Of a DNA stretch of 36,265 nucleotides, positions 11,506 through 24,289 are shown in pieces. Under the pieces are notes generated by a model. The model did no database searches, was not told where the DNA came from, and was given only the letters and a program-made list of their open reading frames with translations. Position 1 is the stretch's first letter; each line of letters begins with the position of its first letter. The position numbers and the translations under genes were made by a program. The DNA comes from Spirochaetaceae bacterium (GTDB taxonomy: Bacteria; Spirochaetota; Spirochaetia; SZUA-6; Bin103), in NCBI GenBank assembly GCA_028818385.1, contig JAPPNY010000200.1, positions 1 to 36,265 of the forward strand, read 5' to 3'.

Positions 11506-11509
<4 letters not shown>
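11033..11509 (+). CDS. secG: Preprotein translocase subunit SecG
   Basis: SecG is the small accessory subunit of the SecYEG channel. The 158-residue product has two membrane helices (GIIILVVFIISAVLLVLIVLI and LTRFTSILGAVFLVAAFALAWL). The linker between them contains QDDQGGGIGGMFGGG and SSPFGSRTGNVLT, the family's Gly-rich loop and its conserved S-x-x-G-x-R/T-x-x-N-x-L-T segment. The ~75-residue C-terminal tail is Ala/Gly/Gln-rich, low-complexity and longer than usual; spirochaete and Bacteroidetes-type SecG proteins often have such tails. It follows tpiA, and its stop overlaps the GTG of the ATP synthase a gene, linking the glycolysis genes and the atp operon. Confidence 0.9.
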
Positions 11510-12844
<1,335 letters not shown>

Positions 12845-12870
12845 CGATGCCCCGGTTGGATTCGTAGGCG

Positions 12871-13374
12871 ATGGAAGCGCTCGGAGTCTCGGTGATCGGA
12901 CTGGCCGCCTATGCGGCCAACTTCATCATCCTGGTCGTGCTCCTGCGGCTGTTCCTGTACAAGCCGGTGAAGGCGATGCTGGCCCGCCGCCAGCAGAGGA
13001 TCGCGGACGGGCTGGAAGCGGCCGATCGGGCCCAGAACGAAGCGGAAGGCCAGCGCGCCGCCTTCGAGCGCGAGCTGGCAGCCGCCCGCGATGAGGCGCA
13101 ACAGGAGGCGCGTGCCGCCGCGGAGGCCACCGAGCGCATGCGCGGCGATGTGCTGCAGGCGGCCCGCGATGAGGCGGAGGAGATCAAGGCACGCGCCCGC
13201 GAGGAAGCCGAGCGCGAGCGCCAGCAGGTGGCGGCCGACCTGCAGCGCGAAGCCGGGGAGCTGGCGCTGCTGATCGCCCGCAAGGTGATCGCCGACGCGG
13301 TCGACCCGGCCGCGCACCGGGCGCTGGTCGACCGCGCGCTGGCCGACATCGGTAGGATGCGTGAGCCCCGGTGA
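12871..13374 (+). CDS. atpF: F-type ATP synthase subunit b
   Basis: This is the peripheral stalk that holds F1 against rotation. The 167-residue product has one N-terminal membrane helix (AANFIILVVLLRLFLYKPV, residues ~15-33) and a long charged coiled coil rich in Ala/Glu/Arg (residues ~35-140, e.g. AARDEAEEIKARAREEAERE). The end LLIARKVIADAVDPAAHRALVDRAL contacts subunit delta. ATG 12871 is forced by an in-frame TAG two codons upstream. The gene comes 26 bases after the palindromic element. The only nearby upstream G-rich stretch is GTAGGCG. The 3' end overlaps atpH by 14 bases. Confidence 0.93.
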   Translation: MEALGVSVIGLAAYAANFIILVVLLRLFLYKPVKAMLARRQQRIADGLEAADRAQNEAEGQRAAFERELAAARDEAQQEARAAAEATERMRGDVLQAARDEAEEIKARAREEAERERQQVAADLQREAGELALLIARKVIADAVDPAAHRALVDRALADIGRMREPR

Positions 13375-13888
13375 GCTTGCGCAGAAGTACGCGACCGCGT
13401 GCTTCGGCATCGCCTTGGAGGAGTGGCTCGGATCGCTGCGCGCGATGAGCGCGGTGCTGGCCGCCGACGGCTCGCTGGCCGGCGCGCTCGACGATCGCAG
13501 CGCGCCGTTCGCCGACCGGCAGCGGCGCATGGAGCGGTTGATCCCGGCCGATGCGCCGGCGGCGGTGCGGCGCTTCTGCGGCACGCTGTTGACCAACGGC
13601 GACGTGGCGCTGCTGCCGCGCGTGCTGGCCGACCTGGAGCGGATGGCCGCCGCCGGACCGGTCGCGCAGACGGCCACGGTGGCGAGCGCCGTGGAGCTGG
13701 ATGCCGCCGCGCGCCAGCAGGTCGAAGGATCGGTCCGGGATCGGTATGGACCGGAGGTGCAGGTGCGCTTCGAGGTCGACCCGGAGCTGATCGGCGGGCT
13801 CGTGATCCGCGTCGGCGATGAGGTGATCGACGGCAGCGTGGCATCCAGGCTGCGCGAGCTCGACAGCACCCTGCGGCGGGCCACCTGA
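13361..13888 (+). CDS. atpH: F-type ATP synthase subunit delta
   Basis: This is the OSCP/delta subunit that joins the b stalk to the top of F1. The 175-residue product begins at GTG 13361 with the typical [13 protein letters not shown] segment. It has a helical N-terminal domain and ends with [35 protein letters not shown], the best conserved part of the family. It overlaps atpF and lies just before atpA. The first half is divergent, as is usual for delta subunits. Confidence 0.92.
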   Translation: MSPGELAQKYATACFGIALEEWLGSLRAMSAVLAADGSLAGALDDRSAPFADRQRRMERLIPADAPAAVRRFCGTLLTNGDVALLPRVLADLERMAAAGPVAQTATVASAVELDAAARQQVEGSVRDRYGPEVQVRFEVDPELIGGLVIRVGDEVIDGSVASRLRELDSTLRRAT

Positions 13889-13923
13889 AGGACAGACCGA
13901 CGGGAACGGGGTTGAGTGAACCG

Positions 13924-15474
<1,551 letters not shown>

Positions 15475-15480
15475 GCAGAC

Positions 15481-17813
<2,333 letters not shown>

Positions 17814-17832
17814 GCCGCCACGGGAGCGATCG

Positions 17833-18270
17833 ATGCGCCTGGAGGTGATTACCACCGAGCGCCGCGTGCTCGACGAGCAGGTGGAGATGATCATCGCCCC
17901 GGGGGCAAGCGGCGTGCTCGGCATCCTGCCCAACCATGCGCCGCTGATGTCGGCGCTCAAGCCTGGAGCGCTGGAGGTGCGGGTCGCCGGCCGGGAGCCT
18001 GCCTTCATCGCCATCGGCGGCGGCTTCATCGAGGTGCAGCCCGACCACGTGGTGGTGCTGGCCGACGCCGCCGAGCACGCCCACGAGATCGACCTGGAGC
18101 GCGCACGGGAGGCGCGGCGGGCAGCGCACGAGCACATGGAGCGGGAGCGCACCGGGGAGCCTGTGGCGCTCGACGCGGCGCGCCACGCGCTCATGCACTC
18201 GGAGGCGCGGCTGCATGCCGCCGAAACCCATCATCGGCGATCCGCATCCGGAGCGCCCCCCCGCGCCTGA
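17833..18270 (+). CDS. atpC: F-type ATP synthase subunit epsilon
   Basis: Epsilon attaches to gamma, couples the rotor to the c-ring and can inhibit ATP hydrolysis. The 145-residue product has the beta-sandwich domain with conserved IIAPGASGVLGILPNHAPLMSAL (residues ~20-42) and GGGFIEVQPDHVVVLADAAEHAHEID. A helical C-terminal hairpin (ERAREARRAAHEHMERER) follows. The last ~20 residues are His/Arg/Ala-rich and unconserved. It is the last gene of the operon and converges with the minus-strand lipoprotein 23 bases later. No T-tailed terminator hairpin is visible in that gap. Confidence 0.93.
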   Translation: MRLEVITTERRVLDEQVEMIIAPGASGVLGILPNHAPLMSALKPGALEVRVAGREPAFIAIGGGFIEVQPDHVVVLADAAEHAHEIDLERAREARRAAHEHMERERTGEPVALDAARHALMHSEARLHAAETHHRRSASGAPPRA

Positions 18271-18293
18271 CCGGCAGGAGACGGTCCGGGGTA

Positions 18294-19460
18294 CTACGGG
18301 AGCGCGAAGATCGCGGCCTGCAAGCCGGCCGTAGCCTCCTGGCGCTCGCCCGACCGCCGCTCGACGATGACCAGGAGCTCCTCGAGATGGGCCGCCGAGA
18401 ATCCCTGCGGGCTGGCTGGATCGACCAGCACCGACTTGCGGTATGTGCCGTGCTGACCCGGTTCGTCTGCGGGATGGATGAGAGCTATCCGGTGACGTCC
18501 GCCAGGCTCATCGTCCGAGTCATCGATCACGAACTCGTCGATCACGAAGCTGAACCCAGCCGGGCGCGGGAGGAAATACAGAGACGTGGTGCCGATCGCC
18601 AGCGTGACGGCGGTCGTCGGGCCCAGCCCGTCGTCGGCCACGGGCGCAAACAGCACCTCGCTCGACGATGGCAGGTGCCACAGAACGTACGGGATCCCGT
18701 CCGCGCACCCGGCGAAGTGCGCGCCGACGCCGTCAAGGAGTGGCTGGTACGATCCGTCACCGCGGTGCCGGACGAGCGAGGCGCCGGCCGCAGGCGCGAC
18801 GAATGACGCGCTGCCCGCGCACGGGACCGGCCAGACGAGGCGCGGGTTTTCGGCCATCCCCTCCGGCCGGTGTCTGCCCGAGCCCGAGACCGCGGACAGC
18901 TCGACCACCGCCGGACCGTGCGGGGTTGCCGTGACCAGCAGCAGATCGCCCGAATCCTGCGGCATCAGCGCGCGCGGCGTGCCCTCGAACACCGGGGAAG
19001 TCACCCACCAGCCGTCCTCGTCCGCGTCCCGATGGACCCACTTCGGGATCAGCGCATCGGGTTGGTGCTGATCCAGGTAGATCACGTGCTGCCGGCCGAC
19101 GTGCACGGCGTAGGCGTGCACCCCGAACGCGGTGAGATCGGACGGGTAGATGCCGACCGCATCGATGGTCTCCAGGGTGAGCCGGTTGCGGCGGGGATCG
19201 AGTCGCGCGAGCTGCAGCGTCAGCGTGTCCAGGCTCGCGAACAGCACGTGCAGTTCGTCGTCCACCGTCGCGAGCGTCAGCGGCGCCGCCACCTGGTCCT
19301 CGCTCAGCACTGCGATGTGGCGCGGCGCGAGCCCCGCCGGCTCCTGCCGGCAGGCGGCAGCGAGCGCCGCCACGGCGATGAGCGCGAGCACGCGACCGTG
19401 GCGGACGCCGAGGTGGCGTACGCCGGGGGGGCGTAGCCGAACGGCGTCATGGTGCGGCAC
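18294..19460 (-). CDS. Putative lipoprotein, unknown function
   Basis: I do not recognise this family. From GTG 19460 the product is 388 residues. A hydrophobic stretch LALIAVAALAAAC ends in a lipobox (LAAAC), so it should be a lipoprotein. Another in-frame GTG at 19391 would leave a signal peptide without basic residues. The body is beta-rich with repeated short hydrophobic strands, small Gly/Asp turns and acidic patches (DDELHVLFASLDTLTLQLARLDP, DSGDLLLVTATPHGPAVVEL, DGIPYVLWHLPSSSEVLFAPV). This pattern is compatible with a beta-propeller-like fold, but no defining motif is present. The divergent gene starts only about ten bases away, so promoter regions and coding ends must overlap or the true start is further in. 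Confidence 0.65.
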   Translation of the reverse strand: MPHHDAVRLRPPGVRHLGVRHGRVLALIAVAALAAACRQEPAGLAPRHIAVLSEDQVAAPLTLATVDDELHVLFASLDTLTLQLARLDPRRNRLTLETIDAVGIYPSDLTAFGVHAYAVHVGRQHVIYLDQHQPDALIPKWVHRDADEDGWWVTSPVFEGTPRALMPQDSGDLLLVTATPHGPAVVELSAVSGSGRHRPEGMAENPRLVWPVPCAGSASFVAPAAGASLVRHRGDGSYQPLLDGVGAHFAGCADGIPYVLWHLPSSSEVLFAPVADDGLGPTTAVTLAIGTTSLYFLPRPAGFSFVIDEFVIDDSDDEPGGRHRIALIHPADEPGQHGTYRKSVLVDPASPQGFSAAHLEELLVIVERRSGERQEATAGLQAAIFALP

Positions 19461-19469
19461 ACTGCCGGC

Positions 19470-19880
19470 ATGCGCGTGGGGGTAGTCTTCTTCGCTGACC
19501 GTAACCGGCAGAGCCTGCTGGCGCTGGCTCGGGCCCTTGGAGCGGGTCTGGAGTCGCAGGGCCATCAGGTTGAGGTCGTCGACGGCACGCGCGACGTCAA
19601 CACGAAGCTGACGTCCCACCAGTACGCCATCGTGGGCACCGAATCGCTGTCGATCACCGGCAAGATACCGGCCCGCGTGGCGCCGTTCCTGGCCGGCGCC
19701 GGGCTGATACAGGGGAAGCGGTGCTATGCGTTCGTGGCCAAGTCCTTTCTCGGTTCCAATCGCGCCCTGATAAAGCTGATGCGCGCCATGGAGCACGAGG
19801 GCATGTACCTGAAGAACTCCGGCGTGCTGAAGTCTCCGGAGGAGGCGCGGGCGATCGGCGCCAATCTGCGCGTCGGTTGA
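19470..19880 (+). CDS. Small flavodoxin-like protein, unknown function
   Basis: The 136-residue soluble protein begins MRVGVVFFADRNRQSLLALARALGAGLESQGHQVEVVDG. This is a beta-strand, phosphate-loop-like turn and helix reminiscent of the flavodoxin fold. Later strands include HQYAIVGTES and RCYAFVAKSFLGSNRALIKLMRAMEHEGMYLKNSGVLKSPEEA. The canonical flavodoxin FMN loop (T-x-T-G-x-T) is not visible, so cofactor binding is doubtful. ATG 19470 fits the first strand; an in-frame ATG at 19449 would add seven residues. It is flanked by two minus-strand genes, diverging from one and converging with the other over a 15-base gap. Confidence 0.7.
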   Translation: MRVGVVFFADRNRQSLLALARALGAGLESQGHQVEVVDGTRDVNTKLTSHQYAIVGTESLSITGKIPARVAPFLAGAGLIQGKRCYAFVAKSFLGSNRALIKLMRAMEHEGMYLKNSGVLKSPEEARAIGANLRVG

Positions 19881-19895
19881 GCGGACGCGGGGAAT

Positions 19896-20792
19896 CTACT
19901 CCTTCCAGGGGAAGATCATCCCGCGCAGCGTGCGCACGCCCACCTGCTCGCGATCCTCGGCCAACAGCGCGTCCCACGGTATCCGAACCCGGCGGCGCCG
20001 CCGTCCGGCATCGCTGCCGCCGGCCTGCTCGACCTGACCGCCATCCTCGCCTTCCTGATCGGCGCTGGCCTGCTGCCGTGTCTCCAGGAAGTCGTACTTG
20101 TACATGCGCAGCTTGAAGGCGACTGTCAGCAACAGCACCGCGCTGGCCGGTCCCGGCAGCAGCAGCATCGGCGATCCGAACGCCAGCAGCCGGGTGGGCG
20201 CCCCCAGGAACAGCAGCAGGAACAGTCCGAGCAGGTACGGAGCCGACACGTTCAGCGCGATGAACAGCCCAACCGTGTACCCGGTATTGTCGAACAGCAC
20301 CGTGAAGCACTTGCGGAGCGTCTTGCCGAACGGATCGCCCATCCGCGTGATGAGCGGGAAGAACGACTGCAGCGACAGCAACCAGAACACCGCCGCCCAG
20401 CCCAGCAGTCCGAGCGCGACCAGGCCGATGGTCGACTGGGTGTAGACGGGCACGGCGATCACCAGCAGGAAGAGAAACACCGCTGCGTTGATGATCACCA
20501 GCAGCACGGCCGGCAGCCAGCGGGCGCGGATGGCGTCCAGGAAGATCCTCCATTCCGGGGTCTTGTAGTCGGCAAGATCGCTGGCGATCGCCGCGGTGCC
20601 CATGGTGAACACCGAGAGCGCGGCCGAGCCCAGTACGAGGACGGCGAAGTAGGCGAGCTGGGCTTGCGGAACGGCGCTCAGCAGAAAGCCGGTTCCACTG
20701 ATGATCAGCACGTAGCCGAGGTTCAGAGCGAAGATGCGGAACAGGTTGTCCCACATGTCGAAGAACGCCTTCTTGATCAGAAACGGGAACAT
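19896..20792 (-). CDS. Polytopic membrane protein, unknown function
   Basis: The 298-residue protein from ATG 20792 starts MFPFLIKKAFFDMWDNLFRIFALNLGY and carries about six membrane segments (for example VLIISGTGFLLSAV, LVIINAAVFLFLLVIAVPVY, LGLLGWAAVFWLL, ALNVSAPYLLGLFLLLFLG). The soluble C-terminus is hydrophilic, with a basic GRRRRRVRIPW stretch and the ending RTLRGMIFPWKE. The general layout resembles YesL/DUF624-like proteins, but I cannot confirm that. The tail RTLRGMIFPWKE looks strongly constrained and may be a spirochaete-specific signature, which is inference. It is transcribed divergently from the J-domain gene. Confidence 0.75.
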   Translation of the reverse strand: MFPFLIKKAFFDMWDNLFRIFALNLGYVLIISGTGFLLSAVPQAQLAYFAVLVLGSAALSVFTMGTAAIASDLADYKTPEWRIFLDAIRARWLPAVLLVIINAAVFLFLLVIAVPVYTQSTIGLVALGLLGWAAVFWLLSLQSFFPLITRMGDPFGKTLRKCFTVLFDNTGYTVGLFIALNVSAPYLLGLFLLLFLGAPTRLLAFGSPMLLLPGPASAVLLLTVAFKLRMYKYDFLETRQQASADQEGEDGGQVEQAGGSDAGRRRRRVRIPWDALLAEDREQVGVRTLRGMIFPWKE

Positions 20793-20834
20793 GCGCGGGG
20801 ACTCAGTGTACCCGTCGATGGGCGGCAGCTCAAT

Positions 20835-20863
20835 TTGACCGCCGGACGGCCGGCGGCTACCCT
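20835..20863 (+). promoter_or_regulatory. Putative promoter for the J-domain gene
   Basis: TTGACC (20835-20840) and TACCCT (20858-20863) are separated by 17 bases. The -35 match is 5/6 and the -10 fits only TAnnnT. A GGAG ribosome-binding site at 20870-20873 sits six bases before the GTG start. It lies in the 87-base divergent gap. Confidence 0.33.
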
Positions 20864-20879
20864 GAGCGCGGAGTGACGG

Positions 20880-21713
20880 GTGAGTGCAGCGAACCACACC
20901 CGAAGGGTGGAGGACTACTACCGGCTCCTGGGTGCCGACCCGGAGGACTCACAGGAGCGGATCAAGCGCTGCTTCCGCCAGCGCGCCAAGGAGCTGCATC
21001 CCGACCTCACGGTGCTCGCCGAGGATCAGGCGGAGTCGCGGATGCGACGGTTGCTCGATGCGTACCGCGTTCTCGGCGACCCGGAACGGCGCCGCGACTA
21101 CGATCGGCTGTACGGCCACGCGCTGCGCCGACGCCGCTTCGATTACCGGTCGTTCCTGCGCGCCCGCGCCGATCCGGTGAGTCTGGCCAAGCTGGTGCTG
21201 TACGACTTGATGCGCTCACGCGACCGGGAGGCGCTTGCCACGTTCGGTCAGCTCGAAGAGCACATCGAATCCGATCTGGCGGCGCTGCTCGACTATGACG
21301 ACTTCATGGACTGCGCCTACCTGCTGGCCGAGGCGCTGGAGCGTGACGGCTCATACGGCAAGGCGTGCGAGTACTACATGCGCGTCTACCACGCAGAGGC
21401 AAGCCGTCCCTACTTCCGCCACTTCATCGCGGAGGTGGTCGATCGCCTCCGGGAAGTGGCGTGCGTCAAGATGGCCGGGACCGCGGCAACAGCGGACTCC
21501 GTGCGCTGGATTGAGGAGTTGATCGGCCTCAACCTGTCCGACCGGGATTCGGCGTTCTTCTGCAAGCGCATCGCCGAGATCTACTCCGAGGTGGGGGACC
21601 TGGAGGCGGCGCGGCGCTACTTGGAGCGGGCGCTGAGTCTGGACGAGCGGATTGCCGGCGTGCAGAAGCTCAAGGAGCGGGTCGGCCTGCGCGAACCGGT
21701 CATGCACGCATGA
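20880..21713 (+). CDS. J-domain (DnaJ-like) protein with helical repeat tail
   Basis: The 277-residue protein starts at GTG 20880. Residues ~10-75 form a J domain: EDYYRLLGADPEDSQERIKRCFRQRAKELHPDL contains the HPD tripeptide needed to stimulate DnaK ATPase, followed by MRRLLDAYRVLGDPERRRDYD. There is no Gly/Phe region or zinc finger, so this is not DnaJ itself but a type-III J protein. The rest is alpha-helical, and the C-terminus (AEIYSEVGDLEAARRYLERALSLDERIAGVQKLKERVG) fits a TPR-like repeat. It presumably recruits DnaK to a specific client. The SurA-like isomerase gene follows after about 50 bases. Confidence 0.85.
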   Translation: MSAANHTRRVEDYYRLLGADPEDSQERIKRCFRQRAKELHPDLTVLAEDQAESRMRRLLDAYRVLGDPERRRDYDRLYGHALRRRRFDYRSFLRARADPVSLAKLVLYDLMRSRDREALATFGQLEEHIESDLAALLDYDDFMDCAYLLAEALERDGSYGKACEYYMRVYHAEASRPYFRHFIAEVVDRLREVACVKMAGTAATADSVRWIEELIGLNLSDRDSAFFCKRIAEIYSEVGDLEAARRYLERALSLDERIAGVQKLKERVGLREPVMHA

Positions 21714-21761
21714 CCGGCAGGCGAGGTACGTATCCTGAACGTAAAGTAGTATTCTGAAGGC

Positions 21762-22901
21762 ATGAGGCAACTGTTCATACGGAGCGGCGCGCACGGCGCT
21801 CAGGCGGCAAGGGGACGTGGGTTCGTGCTCATGACCCTGGCTGTGGCCGGCATGGCGCTGATGAGCGCCGCGGCGGCTTGGCCGCAGTCGATCGCCAGGA
21901 CGGTGGCCACCCTGGATCTGCACAAGCCACAGATCATCTCGTCGCCTCAGTTCACGGCATTTGCCAGCATGGTGGCGCGCCAGAGCGGGCGCGAGACGCT
22001 GGATCGGGCCCAGTGCCGGACGGTACTCGAAGCGCTCATCGACGAGCTCCTCATCGAGCAGGAGGCCACCGAGCGGCGCCTGATCCCCACGGAGGCCGAA
22101 ATCGATCAGGAGGTAGTTGCGCGGCGCAGGCAGGTCGAGCAGCAGCTCGGCGCAGATCAGCCGTACACCGATGACGCGTGGCGGGCGGTCATCCAGCAGA
22201 ATTTCGGCCTGACGCCGGAAGAGTACCGGGATCGGCTCACCGCGCTGATCGTCACGGAGCGCCTGGCGGCGCAGATGCGTCCGGGCCGGCTGGAAGCGGT
22301 CGAGTTGCCGACAGAGGCGGAAGTCAGCGACTACTACGACTTGAACGGCCATCAGTTCTACCAGCCGAAGATGGCGCTGGTGCTCCACATCCACTTCCGG
22401 ACGCAGGGACTGGACGAGGCCGCCGTGAAGCAGGCACGGGAACGCGCCGCGGAGGCGCTGGCGGAACTGCGCGACGGCGCTTCCTTCGACGACCTGGTGG
22501 TGAAGTACTCGGACGACGGCAACTCGCGCTACGACGGTGGCGAGCTCGGCAATCGCTACCTCCGCCGGGACGATGCCAGGGTCGTGGAGACCCTGGGCGT
22601 GGGGTTCCTGAACACGATGTTCTCCCTGGAGGCCGGGGAGACCAGCGGGGTGGTGGAGTCCAACGTCGGCTTCCACATCCTCAGAATCGCCGACCGGATC
22701 GACGCCCGTCTGCTTACCCTGGACGACCCGGTGACGCCGCGCTCGCCGCAGACGGTGCGCGGACAGATCACCGCATTGCTTGCGACCAACCGACGGGTAA
22801 GCACCTCACAGCAGGTGGTCCAGGAGGTCATCACGGAACTGCGTGATCGGGCCGACGTCGAGGTCTTCACCGACAACCTCGAAGCCATCTGCTCGGCATA
22901 G
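21762..22901 (+). CDS. SurA-like periplasmic peptidyl-prolyl isomerase (parvulin type)
   Basis: The 379-residue exported protein has an N-terminal signal peptide (FVLMTLAVAGMALMSAAAAWPQS, residues ~20-43). A SurA-N-like helical chaperone region follows (RTVLEALIDELLIEQEATERR ... IDQEVVARRRQVEQQ ... NFGLTPEEYRDRL). One parvulin domain comes next, with LVLHIHF, FDDLVVKYSDDGNSRYDGGELG and GVVESNVGFHILRIADR. SurA escorts outer-membrane proteins, including LptD, across the periplasm in E. coli; a similar role for the LptD-like and barrel proteins here is inference. The TAG stop is the first bases of the second palindromic element. GAAGG is only one base before the ATG, too close for a normal ribosome-binding site. 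Confidence 0.87.
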   Translation: MRQLFIRSGAHGAQAARGRGFVLMTLAVAGMALMSAAAAWPQSIARTVATLDLHKPQIISSPQFTAFASMVARQSGRETLDRAQCRTVLEALIDELLIEQEATERRLIPTEAEIDQEVVARRRQVEQQLGADQPYTDDAWRAVIQQNFGLTPEEYRDRLTALIVTERLAAQMRPGRLEAVELPTEAEVSDYYDLNGHQFYQPKMALVLHIHFRTQGLDEAAVKQARERAAEALAELRDGASFDDLVVKYSDDGNSRYDGGELGNRYLRRDDARVVETLGVGFLNTMFSLEAGETSGVVESNVGFHILRIADRIDARLLTLDDPVTPRSPQTVRGQITALLATNRRVSTSQQVVQEVITELRDRADVEVFTDNLEAICSA

Positions 22902-22972
22902 CACCCCATCAAACTGATGTCGACGGGTCAAGTAGCACGGCACCCCCAAACTACAGTTTGATGGGGTACTAG
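22898..22972 (+). repeat. Palindromic intergenic element, copy 2 (MITE/REP-like)
   Basis: The right arm CAGTTTGATGGGGTACTAG (22954-22972) is identical to that of copy 1. The left arm ATAGCACCCCATCAAACTG (22898-22916) differs at two of 19 positions. The 37-base centre aligns with the first copy at both edges but has diverged in the middle. As in copy 1, the left arm contains the TAG stop of the preceding gene (22899-22901). TAG flanks both sides of the ACCCC...GGGGT core. The element separates the SurA-like gene from nusB. Confidence 0.85.
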
Positions 22973-22992
22973 CAGTTCCTGAGCAAGCCGTC

Positions 22993-23418
22993 GTGCGTGA
23001 TGCGAGCGGCCGCCGCAGTGCCCGCGTGCTCGCGGTGCAGTCCCTGTACCGGTACGACTTGTGCGGGGGTTCGGTCGCCGACGTCGTGGACCTGTCGTGG
23101 ATGGACGCCGTGCAGCGCGACTCCCTGAGCGACGAAGCCTGCGCGTTTGCCAGGCTGCTGGTCGCCGGCAGCATCGAGAACCTGCAGGCCGTCGACGGCT
23201 GCATCGACCGGCAGCTCGAGCACTGGGACCTGGAACGCCTCTCCCGAGTCGACCTGGCGATTCTGCGGATGAGCGTGTACTGCCTGATGCATCAGCGGGA
23301 TGTCCCCCCGTCCGTGGTCATCAACGAGGCGGTGGAGATCGCCAAGCGGTACGGCACCGACGACTCGTACCGATTCGTCAACGGCGTGCTGGACGGTGTT
23401 CGGAAGCGGGTGGCGTGA
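22993..23418 (+). CDS. nusB: Transcription antitermination factor NusB
   Basis: NusB binds boxA RNA with S10 (NusE) and supports rRNA antitermination. The 141-residue all-helical protein has the conserved N-terminal RRSARVLAVQSLYRYDL and the C-terminal LSRVDLAILRMSVYCLMHQRDVPPSVVINEAVEIAKRYGTDDSYRFVNGVLDGVRK, which matches the family's E-A-V-E-L-A-K-x-Y-G-x-x-x-S-x-x-F-V-N-G-V-L-D pattern. The start is GTG 22993, 20 bases after the palindromic element. The length is typical. Confidence 0.95.
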   Translation: MRDASGRRSARVLAVQSLYRYDLCGGSVADVVDLSWMDAVQRDSLSDEACAFARLLVAGSIENLQAVDGCIDRQLEHWDLERLSRVDLAILRMSVYCLMHQRDVPPSVVINEAVEIAKRYGTDDSYRFVNGVLDGVRKRVA

Positions 23419-23539
23419 GCAGGTCCGAGAAGGCGTGGTGAGCGCACGAGGCCGCCGCCGCCGGCGCTCATCGGGGCCGGGCGGCTCTCCCCGGTTTCCC
23501 GGCCGCCCGCGCCGCGCGTCGGACGCCGACGCGCCCGCG

Positions 23540-24289
23540 ATGACCCGGCTGAAGAGCGAAGCCGATCTGCAGGGCATTCGCGAGTCGGCGCGCATCCTCT
23601 CGGAGACGCTGCGGCTGGTCGCCGAGCGGGTCGAGCCCGGAGTCACCACGGCCGAGCTCGACGACATCGCCCGGTCCCACATCGAGGCGCGGGGGGCCCG
23701 GCCCGCGTTTCTGGGCTACCTGGACTACCCGGCGACGCTGTGCGTGTCCATCAACGAGGAGGTGATCCACGGCATCCCCGGCCGGCGGAGGCTGGCAGCG
23801 GGCGACATCGTCGGCATCGACTGCGGGGTGGACCGCTCCGGCTGTTTCAGTGACGCCGCACTGACGCTGCCGGTCGGGAGCGTTGCACCGGGCACCGCGT
23901 CGCTGCTGGACGTGACCCGCGAGTGCCTTCAGCAGGCGGTCGCCGCGGCCGTCCCGGGCAACCGCCTGCGCGATGTCGCCAACGCCGTCTACCGGTACGC
24001 GAGCGCCCGTGGATACGGCGTCGTGCGGCAGTTCTGTGGCCACGGCGTCGGCTTCTCCCCGCACGAGGATCCGCAGGTGCCCAATTACCCGTCCCCGGGG
24101 AGCAACCCCCGCATCAAGCCCGGCATGGTGTTGGCGATCGAACCGATGATCACCGAGGGCACCTGGGAGGTCGAGGTCCTGGACGACGGATGGACCGTCG
24201 TCACCGCCGATCGCAAGCGTGCCGCGCACTTCGAGCACACCGTGGCGATTCTTCCCGACCGCGCCGAGGTGCTGACCATGCACCCGTGA
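23540..24289 (+). CDS. map: Methionine aminopeptidase, type I
   Basis: This is a dinuclear metalloprotease that removes the initiator Met from nascent proteins. From ATG 23540 it is 249 residues, the normal type-I length. The active-site His is in SINEEVIHGIPG. The metal ligands are the two Asp in VGIDCGVDRSGCFSDAAL, His in FCGHGVGFSPHEDP, Glu in LAIEPM and Glu in HFEHTV. A GTG at 23438, preceded by GAGAAGG, would add a 34-residue Arg/Gly/Pro-rich extension and close the 121-base gap to nusB. I prefer the conserved-length start but cannot exclude the longer form. The stop overlaps the HtrA GTG by four bases. Confidence 0.94.
   Translation: MTRLKSEADLQGIRESARILSETLRLVAERVEPGVTTAELDDIARSHIEARGARPAFLGYLDYPATLCVSINEEVIHGIPGRRRLAAGDIVGIDCGVDRSGCFSDAALTLPVGSVAPGTASLLDVTRECLQQAVAAAVPGNRLRDVANAVYRYASARGYGVVRQFCGHGVGFSPHEDPQVPNYPSPGSNPRIKPGMVLAIEPMITEGTWEVEVLDDGWTVVTADRKRAAHFEHTVAILPDRAEVLTMHP

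Noticed and set aside
18271..18293. Bidirectional terminator between atpC and the convergent lipoprotein
   Set aside because: The 23-base gap has no inverted repeat with a T tail on either strand.
23438..23539. Separate small gene or long Arg-rich leader before map
   Set aside because: The 34-residue extension (Arg/Gly/Pro-rich) looks like translated GC-rich spacer and is not typical of type-I enzymes. The GAGAAGG upstream of GTG 23438 leaves some doubt.
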